Of a DNA stretch of 64,000 bases, positions 1 to 9,187 are shown in pieces (the stretch's first letter is position 1; each line of letters opens with the position of its first letter). The notes under the pieces were generated by a model. The model was not told the DNA's origin and searched no databases. It saw only the letters and a list, made by a program, of their open reading frames with translations. The position numbers and the translations under genes are program-made. The stretch comes from Methylotuvimicrobium alcaliphilum 20Z. Lineage in GTDB: Bacteria > Pseudomonadota > Gammaproteobacteria > Methylococcales > Methylomonadaceae. Where the stretch lies: contig NC_016112.1 in the NCBI RefSeq assembly GCF_000968535.2, forward strand, positions 2,914,001 to 2,978,000, written 5' to 3'.

Positions 1-74
1 CCCCATACCCCATATTTTTCAAAGAGGGGAACTGAATATTTACAAGTTGGATACTACTATATTACTTAGAATTT

Positions 75-95
75 CTCTGTTCGTTATCGAACATA
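75..95 (-). promoter_or_regulatory. Stress-type box, site 1
   Basis: Read on the minus strand it is ATGTTCGATAACGAACAGAG, one base off the box consensus (final GAC is GAG). It points off the left edge, so its target is outside the window. Confidence 0.5.
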
Positions 96-201
96 ACATT
101 CCCAATTTAAGGTTTGCTGAACATATGTAATGTAACTATTCAGTCCCCCGACAATTATCGTTCCCACGCTCTACGTCACTGCCATTAAGTTAAGGATTTT
201 T

Positions 202-292
202 CCGTTCGCCCTGAGCCTGTCGAAGGGTGAATGAAAAAATCCTGGGTCGATAAGTTAAGCCGTCCATGGTTCGACAGGCTCACCACGAACGG
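202..292. repeat. Palindromic intergenic repeat (GAGCCTGTCGAA type)
   Basis: Imperfect inverted repeat whose arms begin CCGTTCGCCCTGAGCCTGTC and end in the complementary CGACAGGCTCACCACGAACGG-type sequence. A related palindrome lies at 44770-44820. It immediately precedes a family-1 MITE. The first 200 bases hold no gene; apart from box site 1 I see only low-complexity repeat debris. Confidence 0.6.
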
Positions 293-294
293 CT

Positions 295-524
295 TATACC
301 TTTCGCACTTCAAATTTCGGCAGTGCCCGAGGAGGCGCCGGGGTGTCCGACAAAGGCTTTGCCAGCATGGATACTGTCATAGAGCCTACATGGACGTATT
401 CACCCAGCACCTAAATTCCATAGTCCATTGGCTATGGTTAACTATCTTGGATAATTTAGGTGCTGGGTTCACGGCGTCCTTTGACGGGCACCCCGACGCC
501 GAAATTTGACGAGCAAAGGGTATA
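295..524. repeat. MITE-like repeat family 1, copy a
   Basis: Begins TATACCTTTCGCACTTCAAA and ends CAAAGGGTATA, so the termini are inverted around TATACC/GGTATA. An internal perfect 16-bp inverted repeat (arms 402-417 and 453-468) would form a long hairpin. About eleven further copies occur in the window in both orientations. No transposase is encoded; the apparent reading frame inside is a by-product of the repeat. Confidence 0.85.
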
Positions 525-569
525 CATGAGGTGAACAATTACGGCCAAGAGGTAAATACTTACCATTAA

Positions 570-1568
570 TTACTCGAGGCAAAGGCGCTCCATGACCGAA
601 CGCCGGGTATATAATTTCCGGGCTATATCCTGCTCTGCTTCCAGCCAATCGTACATTTCATTGCCCGGCTCAAAACCGCGTTTCTCGGCTTTAAAATAAG
701 CCGCCTCGGCAATCATCGGCATGGTCTCCTGCCCCCCTACATCAAAAGGAATTGCTTTGGGCCCCTGGGTTACACCGAACTTCAACAATTTTAAAAACGT
801 CAACGGCGGCTTGCCATTGATGCCAATTTGATTGGGCTCCAATTCGGCCAAGGTCCCGAACAGACGGTCCCAAATCGAAAACACCGCGCCGTAATTTCTG
901 TCGTGTTCGACTCGAACCGTCGAATGATGGACCCGATGCAGATAAGGTGTAATAAACAAATACCCTAGGTTTTGTTCACGGGAAAATGCAATATTTGCGT
1001 GATGAAACATGACAAACAGCATCATCAATAATTCGTAAGCCAATACGCTGGCTTTATCGAAACCGAAAATGACTATACTGAGTACCTTAATCAGCGTTAC
1101 CGCCAATATTTCCAATATATGCACACGGTATGCGGTTGAGACATTGAGATGCGGCTCGCTATGATGGACTTTATGAAATAACCATAAGCCATCGAAATCA
1201 TGGCATGCCTTGTGCCAAAAATAAAATACCAAATCCAGCAACAGTAATGACAGAGCGGCTTTTATTGCCGCATTCGACATCCCGCTCAAAATTCCCGCAC
1301 CGGAAAAATGTTCGGCGACGATTAGCAACGAAGCAATCGACATTATCGACAACACTAAACTGTTAAACAAAAACAATGTGATATTAACCCGGTAAGAGTT
1401 TTTCAACTCATGTGTCGGTAACTTTTTTCTAGGGCGATGCGTTTCGATGATGAACAAAATGGTAAAAAACATCAATATTGAAAATCCCGCCAGATCGAAT
1501 GATGTGATCATCGACCAAACAGCCACCGCATCAAAAAGATTCATGGAAGCATTCATTGTTAGAGTCAT
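570..1568 (-). CDS. Sterol desaturase / fatty acid hydroxylase superfamily membrane protein
   Basis: 332 aa integral membrane di-iron oxygenase-like protein. Histidine clusters typical of the superfamily are visible: HKACH at 119-123, HKVHH at 132-136, HH at 189-190 and HRVHH at 211-215. Hydrophobic segments lie around 22-41, 61-86, 103-118 and 155-190. Members use a membrane-bound di-iron centre to hydroxylate or desaturate sterols or fatty acyl chains; the substrate here cannot be read from sequence. The start at 1568 has GAGGATAAGTC just upstream. It stands alone between repeats. Family assignment is secure, specific reaction unknown. Confidence 0.9.
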   Translation of the reverse strand: MTLTMNASMNLFDAVAVWSMITSFDLAGFSILMFFTILFIIETHRPRKKLPTHELKNSYRVNITLFLFNSLVLSIMSIASLLIVAEHFSGAGILSGMSNAAIKAALSLLLLDLVFYFWHKACHDFDGLWLFHKVHHSEPHLNVSTAYRVHILEILAVTLIKVLSIVIFGFDKASVLAYELLMMLFVMFHHANIAFSREQNLGYLFITPYLHRVHHSTVRVEHDRNYGAVFSIWDRLFGTLAELEPNQIGINGKPPLTFLKLLKFGVTQGPKAIPFDVGGQETMPMIAEAAYFKAEKRGFEPGNEMYDWLEAEQDIARKLYTRRSVMERLCLE

Positions 1569-1731
1569 GACTTATCCTCACTGAAGTTACAAAAAATTGT
1601 CAAACAACCGGCTAGGATTACAACAATTCCCAGTTTGAGCATTTTTTGCCGGGTTTAAAGTATGAAGTATGCCTGTCGTGGAATATCTTGCCCCTTGATT
1701 ATCGAGATTCGATCCAGCAGCTAATACATTA

Positions 1732-2000
1732 CTGATTAGCAAGATGCTTCAGCTTGCCGAAGCCAAGTGTCCGAGCAGGGGCCAGTCGTAGTCGCAAAAA
1801 CTAAAATATGCTGTTACCCAAGCTCCAGCTTGGGTAACCTGTTCAGGAAGCTGGAGCTTCCGGGGGGCTTTCCCAAGCTGGAGCTTGGGAAAGCGCGTGA
1901 TGTGGCGGCCGTTTTTAGCTTGACGCGCATGGCTTGCGAACCCCGTCCTGCTAGGCATATGCTGATCTTTGGGCTTTAGCTGAAGAAACTTGCTAATCAG
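1732..2000. repeat. MITE-like repeat family 2, copy a (variant)
   Basis: Bounded by CTGATTAGCAAG and CTTGCTAATCAG, the family-2 terminal inverted repeat. The middle of this copy differs from the 227-bp standard form: it carries two nested palindromes built on AAGCTCCAGCTT-like sequence. It fills most of the 570-bp gap 1569-2142, which otherwise shows no gene. Confidence 0.75.
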
Positions 2001-2142
2001 GACAAGTTATTGAATTAACCTCATATTCTTCATGATGAAATGCTTTTTCTAGGCTCATAAAATAGGGAAGTTATTCATGACCAAACCTTAAAAAGCAAGG
2101 AGCGTATTGAGGCCTAAACTTGAAATGAGAAAGGTATAATAT

Positions 2143-2823
2143 TTATATGAACTGAACAGTTCTTAACCTGTTGCGACGACTCCACCCGAAACCAATCAGT
2201 CCAATGCTCAGCAACCAATAGACATCTAGCTCAGGAAGCGATAACGGTGATAGATTATTGACTACTACTTCATCGAATTCGGGAAACCCCAAGATATCGA
2301 AAGCCTCTGTTTTTTGAGTTTCTCTCATAAATACCGATACATGCGAATAATTGTTAACCGACTTGCCATTGGGGTTTGTCCAGAAATTATTGAAGCTGCC
2401 TGTAATGACTGAGTCTAATTCAATTCCGCTGAATAAATAAGCAATCGTGGAATTGGCTTGTTTTATCAGTAACGTCCAGTCAACAACTTTACCTTGCCAT
2501 TCGCTTGGTACGACTAATTCATAATCAAACTGATATTGGCCCGAGCTCAAGGTATCAACCTTCAGTACATTTGATTCGACACCGTTACCCTCGAATTTAC
2601 CGACAAATGAAAAGGGATCGCCAGAATCCTGGAAATTGTCATTGACATAGCTTGTTTGATTGGACTTGCTCGGATTGATCTTATTGGCTTCTATACAGAG
2701 ATTTGCAGTTAAACCGTTGGCTGTTGCACTACAAGTAATCATTGCCGCATGAATAGGCAATGCTCCAAAAAGAAAACATGCACTAATGACTATAACTGTC
2801 GATGGAGCTTTGATGAGTTTCAT
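2143..2823 (-). CDS. Exported protein with PEP-CTERM-like C-terminus
   Basis: 226 aa. A signal peptide occupies about 1-26 (KLIK then a hydrophobic run ending PIHA). The body has no domain I recognise. The C-terminus reads SLPELDVYWLLSIGLIGFGW followed by SRRNR, matching the architecture of PEP-CTERM exosortase signals (short motif, hydrophobic helix, arginine-rich tail), with LPEL in place of the usual PEP. Such proteins are exported and processed by an exosortase, normally alongside exopolysaccharide; no exosortase is in this window. AGGA precedes the ATG at 2823. Function unknown. Confidence 0.75.
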   Translation of the reverse strand: MKLIKAPSTVIVISACFLFGALPIHAAMITCSATANGLTANLCIEANKINPSKSNQTSYVNDNFQDSGDPFSFVGKFEGNGVESNVLKVDTLSSGQYQFDYELVVPSEWQGKVVDWTLLIKQANSTIAYLFSGIELDSVITGSFNNFWTNPNGKSVNNYSHVSVFMRETQKTEAFDILGFPEFDEVVVNNLSPLSLPELDVYWLLSIGLIGFGWSRRNRLRTVQFI

Positions 2824-2974
2824 TATTAATTTCCTAAGTGTGCATAAATTAGGGAGGTAATTCTATTACTCGTGCTTCATAGAAATTGAAAATAATTTTT
2901 ATGCCCAGTAACGAAAACCTGATATTGAATACATAAGACGGCTAAACTGTCCATCAGAAGTGGCATTGCTGTCA

Positions 2975-3094
2975 TGTATTTGGCGAGGATATCGGCAACA
3001 GGGACGCCCCCATGGACGGGTTCACGGCGATCCTCGATAGACACATACCATCCCTTTTTAGTCTTAGACGGTTTTTCAATCAAAAGGGAGTAAC
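2975..3094. repeat. MITE-like repeat family 3, partial copy a
   Basis: Shares the block with GGCGAGGATATCGGCA, CCCCCATGGA and a tail TCAATCAAAAGGGAGTA with other family-3 copies (4581, 6588, 26270, 45448, 49935). The whole 2824-4817 gap is repeat debris plus two box sites; short open frames here overlap the repeats and have no recognisable product. Confidence 0.55.
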
Positions 3095-3379
3095 ATAACT
3101 TAACGAGTCTATTAATAACTATACTATGGCTTTGAACGCCATTTTTCTGGGACACTGTCCTCTGGAAACTTCTTAATAGATTGCTCAAAGTTTTGAGTAA
3201 TTATGGATTGAAGGAACTTATAAATACTGCCCGGAAGAATGGCGGCATACCTACCTACTGATGCGATCAATTTATTCATAATATTTGCTTTTATTGGATT
3301 GTTCATTAGTATTGATAGATACGAAAACATTAACCTATAATCAAGACTCACTGTAACTATCCAGACCCCCGGCAAGTAT

Positions 3380-3404
3380 CGTTCCCACGCTCTGCGTGGG
3401 AACG
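3380..3404. repeat. Perfect 11-bp palindrome (REP-like)
   Basis: CGTTCCCACGC, a TCT loop, then its exact complement. A degenerate copy lies near 14112. This is a common bacterial intergenic REP-like unit. Confidence 0.7.
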
Positions 3405-3556
3405 ATAGGTTGGTGAATAATTACTTATAAATCGACATCTCCCTTTAAAAAAGGGGGATTAATTTAATATATCTCCCCTCTCCCCTATTTATCAAAGAGG
3501 TGGGCTGAATACTTACTAGGAATCATGGTGCCAGTCTATTAAAAAACTTTCTAACA

Positions 3557-3577
3557 GTCGGTGCGGTAGCGCACTTT
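3557..3577 (-). promoter_or_regulatory. Stress-type box, site 2
   Basis: Minus-strand AAGTGCGCTACCGCACCGAC. It is divergent from site 3. The nearest convincing minus-strand gene is the PEP-CTERM-like gene starting at 2823, 730 bp away beyond repeats, so its target is uncertain. Confidence 0.55.
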
Positions 3578-3983
3578 GAACCCAATCAGTTTTTATATAT
3601 TCAAGTTACAGTATTTCAGTAATCATTTAGCCCCCACCACTTGTAAGTATTCAGCCCTCATAAACGCCAACTTAAGAAAATAACGCGTCATTCCGCCAGT
3701 GATTGGCGGAATCCAGGTCCAGGGATGGCAATGCTTAGCTTCACACTCATGTAACCTGGATATCGGCAATCCATGCCGTTATGACGAATAAAGCCACAAA
3801 TACACCATAATATAGGCCCTAAGTTGGCGCTTATGACCGTTTAGCCCCCCTATATTGATATTTAAGCCATTGATTGTTATGTTCTATTTTTTGAGTGATC
3901 GCAGCATAAATTTAGGATGCCAAAACTGTTAATCTATAATTTTCAATACCTTGGAATTATTTGCTGTTTGATCGTATATTATT

Positions 3984-4309
3984 TATACCCTTTGCTGGTC
4001 AAATTTCGGCGCCGGGGTGTCCGCCAAAGGACGCCGTGAACCCAGCACCTAAATTATCCAAGATAGTTAACCATAGCCAATGGACTATGGAATTTAGGTG
4101 CTGGGTGAATACGTCCATGAAGGCTCTATGCCAGCTCCATGCTGGCAAAGCCTTTACGAGCGCCATGGATGGCGTGAATGTCGATTTTGCATTACGCCAA
4201 GGATGGCGTGTAGTAGGGCAATGCAGGAGCAATTGCCGAGGAGCAAAAATCGACCTAGCACCCCGGCGCCGCCTCGGGCACTGCCGAAATTTGAAGCGCG
4301 AAAGGTATA
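3984..4309. repeat. MITE-like repeat family 1, copy b (long form)
   Basis: Inverted relative to copy a, running TATACCCTTTGCTGGTC to GCGCGAAAGGTATA. It carries the internal hairpin and an extra block of about 100 bp containing repeated CCAAGGATGGCGTG-like units, also present in the copy at 14416. Confidence 0.85.
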
Positions 4310-4408
4310 AATGGTAGCGAGGCCGAGCAGGGATAATGAAGTCGACCACAGACTTGGCTATGTCGTACTGTTGCGAAGACGGCTAGCATGCGCGGCCTTT
4401 GTCAATTC

Positions 4409-4429
4409 TATGTGCGTTAGCGAACAGAA
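4409..4429 (+). promoter_or_regulatory. Stress-type box, site 3, upstream of glgP
   Basis: ATGTGCGTTAGCGAACAGAA, with GAA for the usual GAC. It lies 388 bp before the glgP start, of which 167 bp is a family-3 repeat (4581-4747), so the ancestral distance was about 220 bp. Confidence 0.5.
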
Positions 4430-4580
4430 AATCGCCACCTTTTTACGGTTAAATTGAAAAAAAATGTGCGGAAGTGGCGTCCATAGTCTATTCATAATCT
4501 ATTGGCACCGTAATTTTGCGAACTGGTAGGTAGGTTTATATGGCAATAAATTGCTCTAGAGACAGGCACCACGGAACATT

Positions 4581-4747
4581 GCAGCAATTCCCAATTTGGA
4601 GATCAAAAAGGGTGTGGGGTATGCTTGGCGAGGATGTCGGCAGCAGGGAGCTGCCGCCAAGCCCCCATGGATGGGTTTACGGCGTTCCTCGACAGGCATA
4701 CCCCACACCCTAAAATCGTCGAAACTGCTCAAACTGGGAATTGCTGC
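4581..4747. repeat. MITE-like repeat family 3, complete copy b
   Basis: Terminal inverted repeats GCAGCAATTCCCAATTTG and CAAACTGGGAATTGCTGC flank a second inverted pair (GTGTGGGGTATGCTTG and its complement around the centre). It sits about 70 bp upstream of glgP, between the gene and its box. Confidence 0.8.
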
Positions 4748-4817
4748 GGAACATTGAGCCGGCACGTTCGAGTTGTACTTCCATCAATAAATTAGAATCT
4801 TCTAAGAGAGCATTGAA

Positions 4818-6554
4818 ATGAGCAAGGCACAGCAATTCAAAATCGAGGTGGATAGCGTTACGGACGAGGCACGGATAGCCTATTTCTCAATGGAGATTGC
4901 TCTGCACCCAGCGATGCCGACTTACAGCGGCGGATTGGGAATTCTTGCCGGCGACATGATCCGCGCCGCCGCCGACCGCGAACTACCGATGGTGGCAGTC
5001 ACGCTATTGCATCGCAAAGGTTATTTTTATCAAAGACTCGATAGCGGCGGCATACAGACTGAGGATTCCGTCGAATGGGTGGTCGAGGATTTTCTCCAAG
5101 AATTACCGCAACGGGCCGCGGTCTCGATAGAAAACCGGACGGTCCATTTGCGTGCCTGGCGTTATGAGGTTCGCGGGTGTACGGGCGGCATAGTGCCGGT
5201 TTATCTTCTGGACAGTAATCTTGCCGAAAATGCGGAATGGGATCGTGGCTTAACGCATTGGCTGTACGGCGGCGACCAGCATTACCGACTGTGCCAGGAA
5301 GTCGTGCTCGGTATGGGTGGCGTGTCTATGCTGCGCGCACTCGGACACCATGGCATTGAGCGCTTTCATATGAACGAAGGTCATGCCAGTTTGTTACCTA
5401 TCGCGCTGCTGGACGAACAAGCCGAACGAGCCGGTCACGATCGTTTCACTCAAGAAGATGTCGAAGTGGTTCGCCGGCATTGCGTGTTCACTACCCATAC
5501 ACCGGTACCCGCGGGTCATGATCGCTTCCCGTCCGAGCTCATCAACCGGGTGTTGGGCCGCGTCGAGACCGAAGCTATGAAGGAAGTATTGCTCTGGGAC
5601 GACTATCTCAATATGACCTATCTGGCGCTCAATCTGAGTCATTATGTCAACGGGGTTGCCAAGAAACATGCCGAAGTATTGCGGCAAATGTTTGCTCAGT
5701 ACCGCATCGATTCGATTACCAATGGCGTACATGCAACGACCTGGACCAGCCCGCCGTTTCAGGCTCTGTTTGATCAGCATGTGCCCGGTTGGCGCGAGGA
5801 TAATTTTACGTTGCGCTATGTCTTAGGCATTCCACCGCAGGAGGTGTGGCAGGCCCATGATCAGGCTAAACGCCAGCTGATCGACCACGTCAATCGTGTT
5901 ACCAATGTGGGCATGGATGCCCAAGATTTGACGATAGGCTTTGCTCGCCGGGATGCGACTTATAAACGTGGCGACCTGATATTTCGGGATATTGAACGCT
6001 TAAAGGCCATCTCCGCCGGCGTCGGTCGTTTCCAGATCATCTATGCCGGCAAGGCTCATCCGCAGGATCAGCAAGGCAAGGATCTGATTCAGCGCATCTA
6101 TCAGGCGCGGGATGCGTTGAGAGGCCATGTCAAAATTGCTTATCTGCCCAATTACGATTGGCCATTGGCGCAGTTGATGACGGCCGGCGTGGATATTTGG
6201 CTGAATACCCCGCAACCGCCGCTTGAGGCATCCGGTACCAGCGGCATGAAGGCGGCCCTCAATGGCGTGCCCAGCCTGAGCATATTGGATGGCTGGTGGA
6301 TCGAAGGTTGTATCGAAGGCGTTACCGGCTGGGCAATCGGCGAGTTACAGGCCGCCGTTAACATCGAAGAGGAACGGTCGGCTCAGGATGCAGCGGCGTT
6401 ATACGACAAGCTGGAGCAAGTAGTCGTTCCTTTGTTTTATCATGACCGCGAACGCTTCATCGATGTAATGCGTCACACGATTGCGCTCAATGGCTCGTTT
6501 TTTAATACTCAGCGCATGGTGTTGCAATACGTCACCAAAGCCTATATCCACTGA
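4818..6554 (+). CDS. glgP: Alpha-glucan phosphorylase (short GlgP-type)
   Basis: 578 aa cytoplasmic glycosyltransferase of the alpha-glucan phosphorylase family, releasing glucose 1-phosphate from glycogen-type polymers. Visible motifs: [12 protein letters not shown] at 35-46 (phosphate/substrate loop), NEGH at 186-189, [10 protein letters not shown] near 300, and [13 protein letters not shown] with the expected pyridoxal-phosphate lysine at K478. It belongs to the shorter bacterial/archaeal branch; classical GlgP enzymes exceed 800 aa. GAGAG precedes the ATG. It is monocistronic with repeats on both sides. Box site 3 upstream suggests the stress regulon. The symbol names the family, not a tested orthologue. 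Confidence 0.88.
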   Translation: MSKAQQFKIEVDSVTDEARIAYFSMEIALHPAMPTYSGGLGILAGDMIRAAADRELPMVAVTLLHRKGYFYQRLDSGGIQTEDSVEWVVEDFLQELPQRAAVSIENRTVHLRAWRYEVRGCTGGIVPVYLLDSNLAENAEWDRGLTHWLYGGDQHYRLCQEVVLGMGGVSMLRALGHHGIERFHMNEGHASLLPIALLDEQAERAGHDRFTQEDVEVVRRHCVFTTHTPVPAGHDRFPSELINRVLGRVETEAMKEVLLWDDYLNMTYLALNLSHYVNGVAKKHAEVLRQMFAQYRIDSITNGVHATTWTSPPFQALFDQHVPGWREDNFTLRYVLGIPPQEVWQAHDQAKRQLIDHVNRVTNVGMDAQDLTIGFARRDATYKRGDLIFRDIERLKAISAGVGRFQIIYAGKAHPQDQQGKDLIQRIYQARDALRGHVKIAYLPNYDWPLAQLMTAGVDIWLNTPQPPLEASGTSGMKAALNGVPSLSILDGWWIEGCIEGVTGWAIGELQAAVNIEEERSAQDAAALYDKLEQVVVPLFYHDRERFIDVMRHTIALNGSFFNTQRMVLQYVTKAYIH

Positions 6555-6587
6555 CTATAGGAACGTCATGAGAGCGATTGTAATCAC

Positions 6588-6654
6588 GGCGGTCCTCGAT
6601 AGCCACATCCCATGCCTTTTATTCTTAGACGATTTTTCAATCAAAAGGGAGTAG
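6588..6654. repeat. MITE-like repeat family 3, partial copy c
   Basis: Fragment running from a GGTCCTCGATAG-like block to TTTTTCAATCAAAAGGGAGTA, as in copy a. Confidence 0.5.
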
Positions 6655-6670
6655 AGCGAAGCGAAACCCA

Positions 6671-6762
6671 TCATGGAAAGTCATGAGAGCCATTGTAACA
6701 ATGTTTCGCGAAATTATTGCGTGCAGCGCTTTAAGATAATAACTTCTCGAACTCTTCTGCGG
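6671..6762. repeat. 92-bp direct repeat, upstream unit
   Basis: Matches 6920-7011 with one mismatch. The last part duplicates the 3' end (final codons and stop) of the GGDEF-EAL gene whose intact end lies in the second unit. A family-2 MITE fragment separates the units. Confidence 0.85.
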
Positions 6763-6918
6763 GACGGGTTATTTAACCCGTCCCCAACGTTTTCGGTTTG
6801 CCCTAAACATTTCAGCTGACTTCGGCCAAAGTCAAAACGTTTAGGACGGGGTTGCAAACCCCGTCCTGCTGGGGATATGCTGGTTTTTGGGCTTTAGCTG
6901 AAAAAACTTGCTAATCAG
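6763..6918. repeat. MITE-like repeat family 2, truncated copy b
   Basis: Right part of family 2: GGACGGGTTATTTAACCCGTC palindrome, a block with GGACGGGGTTGCAAACCCCG, and the terminus ACTTGCTAATCAG. The left terminus is missing; the direct repeat 6671-6762 starts there instead. Confidence 0.75.
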
Positions 6919-6919
6919 G

Positions 6920-7011
6920 TCATGGAAAGTCATGAGAGCCATTGTAACAATGTTTCGCGAAATTATTGCGTGCAGCGCTTTAAGATAATAACTTCTCGAA
7001 CTCCTCTGCGG
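6920..7011. repeat. 92-bp direct repeat, downstream unit
   Basis: Second unit of the duplication that flanks the family-2 fragment. It contains the genuine stop and last codons of the gene at 6980-9187. Confidence 0.85.
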
Positions 7012-9187
7012 ATACCGCTTTCGAGACCAAATTCCCTTGTCCGTAATCGCAACCCGCTTGCCGCAACAAATCGAATTGTTCCTGTGTTTCGATACCTTCA
7101 GCGATAATTTTCATATCCAGTTTGTGCGCCAACAGAATCATCGCTTCGCATAATACCAACTCGTTGGAATCGGCCGTTAGATTGGCGACGAAGGATCTGT
7201 CGATTTTCAAATAATCGATATCGTACTTTTTGAGACTGTACAGCGACGAATTACCGGTACCGAAGTCGTCAAGCGATACTTGGATACCGGCGTCCCTGAA
7301 TGCAAGCAATTTTTCAGATACGATGGCGGTTGCATTCAGCAATAATCCTTCGGTAATTTCCACCGCAATACAATCTCCGGATAGGCCTCGATCCTGCAAA
7401 TAAACAAACCATTCGTTTAACTTGATACCATTATTTTGAAACTGCGCGGATGAAGTATTGATGCTAATTTGAAAATCCGCATGGTAATTGGCGCGCCAAA
7501 TGGCGACCTGGTCGACCGCCTGATGAAAAACCCATTCGTCGATCTCGGTTATCATGCCGTTATCTTCTGAAACGGCTATAAAATCTAACGGATGAATCCA
7601 GCCTCGCGTAGGATGTTGCCAACGAATCAAGGCTTCGGCTTTTTGGATTCGACCGGATTCGAAATCCACGATGGGTTGATAAAACAAACTCAGTTGCCGA
7701 TCGGTCAGCGCATGCCGCAAATCGTTGCCTAAGCGCAACCGCATCGCCGACGCTTCTTGCATTGCCGGCATAAAGTAACAATAACGACTTCGCCCCTGAT
7801 TTTTCGCGGCATACATGGCTTGATCGGCATTCTTCAGCAATTCTTCTAGGGTTTCGGCATCGCTCGGATACAAGGCAATACCGATACTGACCGAAATATA
7901 ACACCGTTCTTTTTTCACGATAAACGGCGCCATCATGCATTCAACCATGTTTTGAGCGACACGATCGATGCTGTTGAACTCGTCCAATTCATCCAAAATG
8001 ATCGTGAATTCATCGCCGCCGGGACGTGCCAGCGTATCGGTTTCGCGCAGACAACCTTTCAAGCGCTGTGTAGCCTCCTTGAGTAGCTCGTCCCCCGCGT
8101 CGTGACCCAAGGAGTCGTTAACATCCTTGAAATGATCCAGGTCAAGAAACATCAGGGCCAACTGCCGCCCTGTCCGGTTGGATTTATTGATAGCCCGTTG
8201 CAGACGGTCGAGAAATAAGTACCGATTAGGCAAGCCGGTCAGCTGATCGAAATGGGCTTGCTGACGAATGATTTCCTCCGTCCGTTTTTTGTCGGTAATG
8301 TCGGTAGCCGTGGCGATTCGCCGGATGACCTCGCCGTTTTGACTATACAGCGTATTAATCGATAACCATTCGAGAAATTCTTCGCCGTTTTTACGTTTGG
8401 TCCATATTTCTCCCTGCCAATGGCCTGTCGAATTCAGGCTATGCCACATCGCCTCGTAAAAAACCTTATCATGACGCCCGGATTTAAGCAGCGCGGTCGT
8501 TTGGCCGACGGCCTCATCCGACAGGTAACCCGTCAATCGTGTGAAGGCCGGATTAATGGTGACAATCCGGTTGTCTTTATCAGTCACTATAATGGCTTCC
8601 TCGAGCGTCAGAAACACAGTCGCAGCCAGTTGCAATTCTTGCTCGTTACGTTTTCGTTCACTGATATCCGACACGGCAAGAAGACAAGAATCACCCGTTT
8701 TGTCGGCAATGCCCTCGACACGTACCCATTTTTGATCGTTACCGATTTGTAAAGTCATCTCGCAGCTGTGCGAATCGGTATTCGCAAACACCTTTGCCAG
8801 AAAATTTTTAAAGAGAAGTTGAAATATATTGGTTACCCAATGGGCAAAATTTTGCCCGCATAGAGCGGAGCGCTCAATAGCCAGTAATGACTCGCTACGA
8901 AAATTGGCCTGTTGAATGATGCCTTTGCAGCATAAACTAAAATAAGCAAGCGGCGCGAAGTCGAACAGTTCGGTAAACCGTTCCAGGGCTATTTCAGACT
9001 GAATACGCGCTTCCCGCAACGCTTCATTCTGCATTTCCAGCTCGATTTGATGGACTTGCAATTCGTGCACTAACCTTTTTTCGTCGATCGCCACTCCTGC
9101 GGGCGACGCTTGTTTAACAGCAAGCCGTTGTTCCGCGCGCCAGCGTAATTCATCTGAATTATCGGGTTGTTTATTCGGATTGATCAT
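6980..9187 (-). CDS. PAS-PAS-GGDEF-EAL cyclic-di-GMP signalling protein
   Basis: 735 aa soluble protein. Order: N-terminal helix with HELQVHQIELEMQNEALR (about 41-58), PAS about 70-180, PAS about 190-300, GGDEF domain about 310-475 and EAL domain about 490-735. GGDEF is intact at 390-394. The inhibitory I-site RETD (381-384) lies exactly five residues before it. EAL is at 518-520, followed by an ITEG glutamate and DDFGTG, so both diguanylate cyclase and phosphodiesterase halves may be active. The start overlaps the upstream CheB-CheR gene by 17 bp, so the two are translationally coupled. The 3' end is partly duplicated at 6671-6762. Confidence 0.93.
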   Translation of the reverse strand: MINPNKQPDNSDELRWRAEQRLAVKQASPAGVAIDEKRLVHELQVHQIELEMQNEALREARIQSEIALERFTELFDFAPLAYFSLCCKGIIQQANFRSESLLAIERSALCGQNFAHWVTNIFQLLFKNFLAKVFANTDSHSCEMTLQIGNDQKWVRVEGIADKTGDSCLLAVSDISERKRNEQELQLAATVFLTLEEAIIVTDKDNRIVTINPAFTRLTGYLSDEAVGQTTALLKSGRHDKVFYEAMWHSLNSTGHWQGEIWTKRKNGEEFLEWLSINTLYSQNGEVIRRIATATDITDKKRTEEIIRQQAHFDQLTGLPNRYLFLDRLQRAINKSNRTGRQLALMFLDLDHFKDVNDSLGHDAGDELLKEATQRLKGCLRETDTLARPGGDEFTIILDELDEFNSIDRVAQNMVECMMAPFIVKKERCYISVSIGIALYPSDAETLEELLKNADQAMYAAKNQGRSRYCYFMPAMQEASAMRLRLGNDLRHALTDRQLSLFYQPIVDFESGRIQKAEALIRWQHPTRGWIHPLDFIAVSEDNGMITEIDEWVFHQAVDQVAIWRANYHADFQISINTSSAQFQNNGIKLNEWFVYLQDRGLSGDCIAVEITEGLLLNATAIVSEKLLAFRDAGIQVSLDDFGTGNSSLYSLKKYDIDYLKIDRSFVANLTADSNELVLCEAMILLAHKLDMKIIAEGIETQEQFDLLRQAGCDYGQGNLVSKAVSAEEFEKLLS

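Noticed and set aside
231-509. Open frame of 92 codons
   Set aside because: Lies inside the family-1 repeat and its palindromic neighbour; equivalent frames recur in other copies in both orientations.
2877-3188. 103-codon minus-strand frame
   Set aside because: Runs through family-3 repeat sequence; the product includes the repeat-derived EDRREPVHGG stretch seen in other copies.
3124-3375. Possible small minus-strand gene (83 codons, or 52 from 3279)
   Set aside because: No recognised family and no ribosome-binding site; overlaps another frame. Box site 2 is about 180 bp upstream, so it could be a gene remnant, but support is too weak to list.
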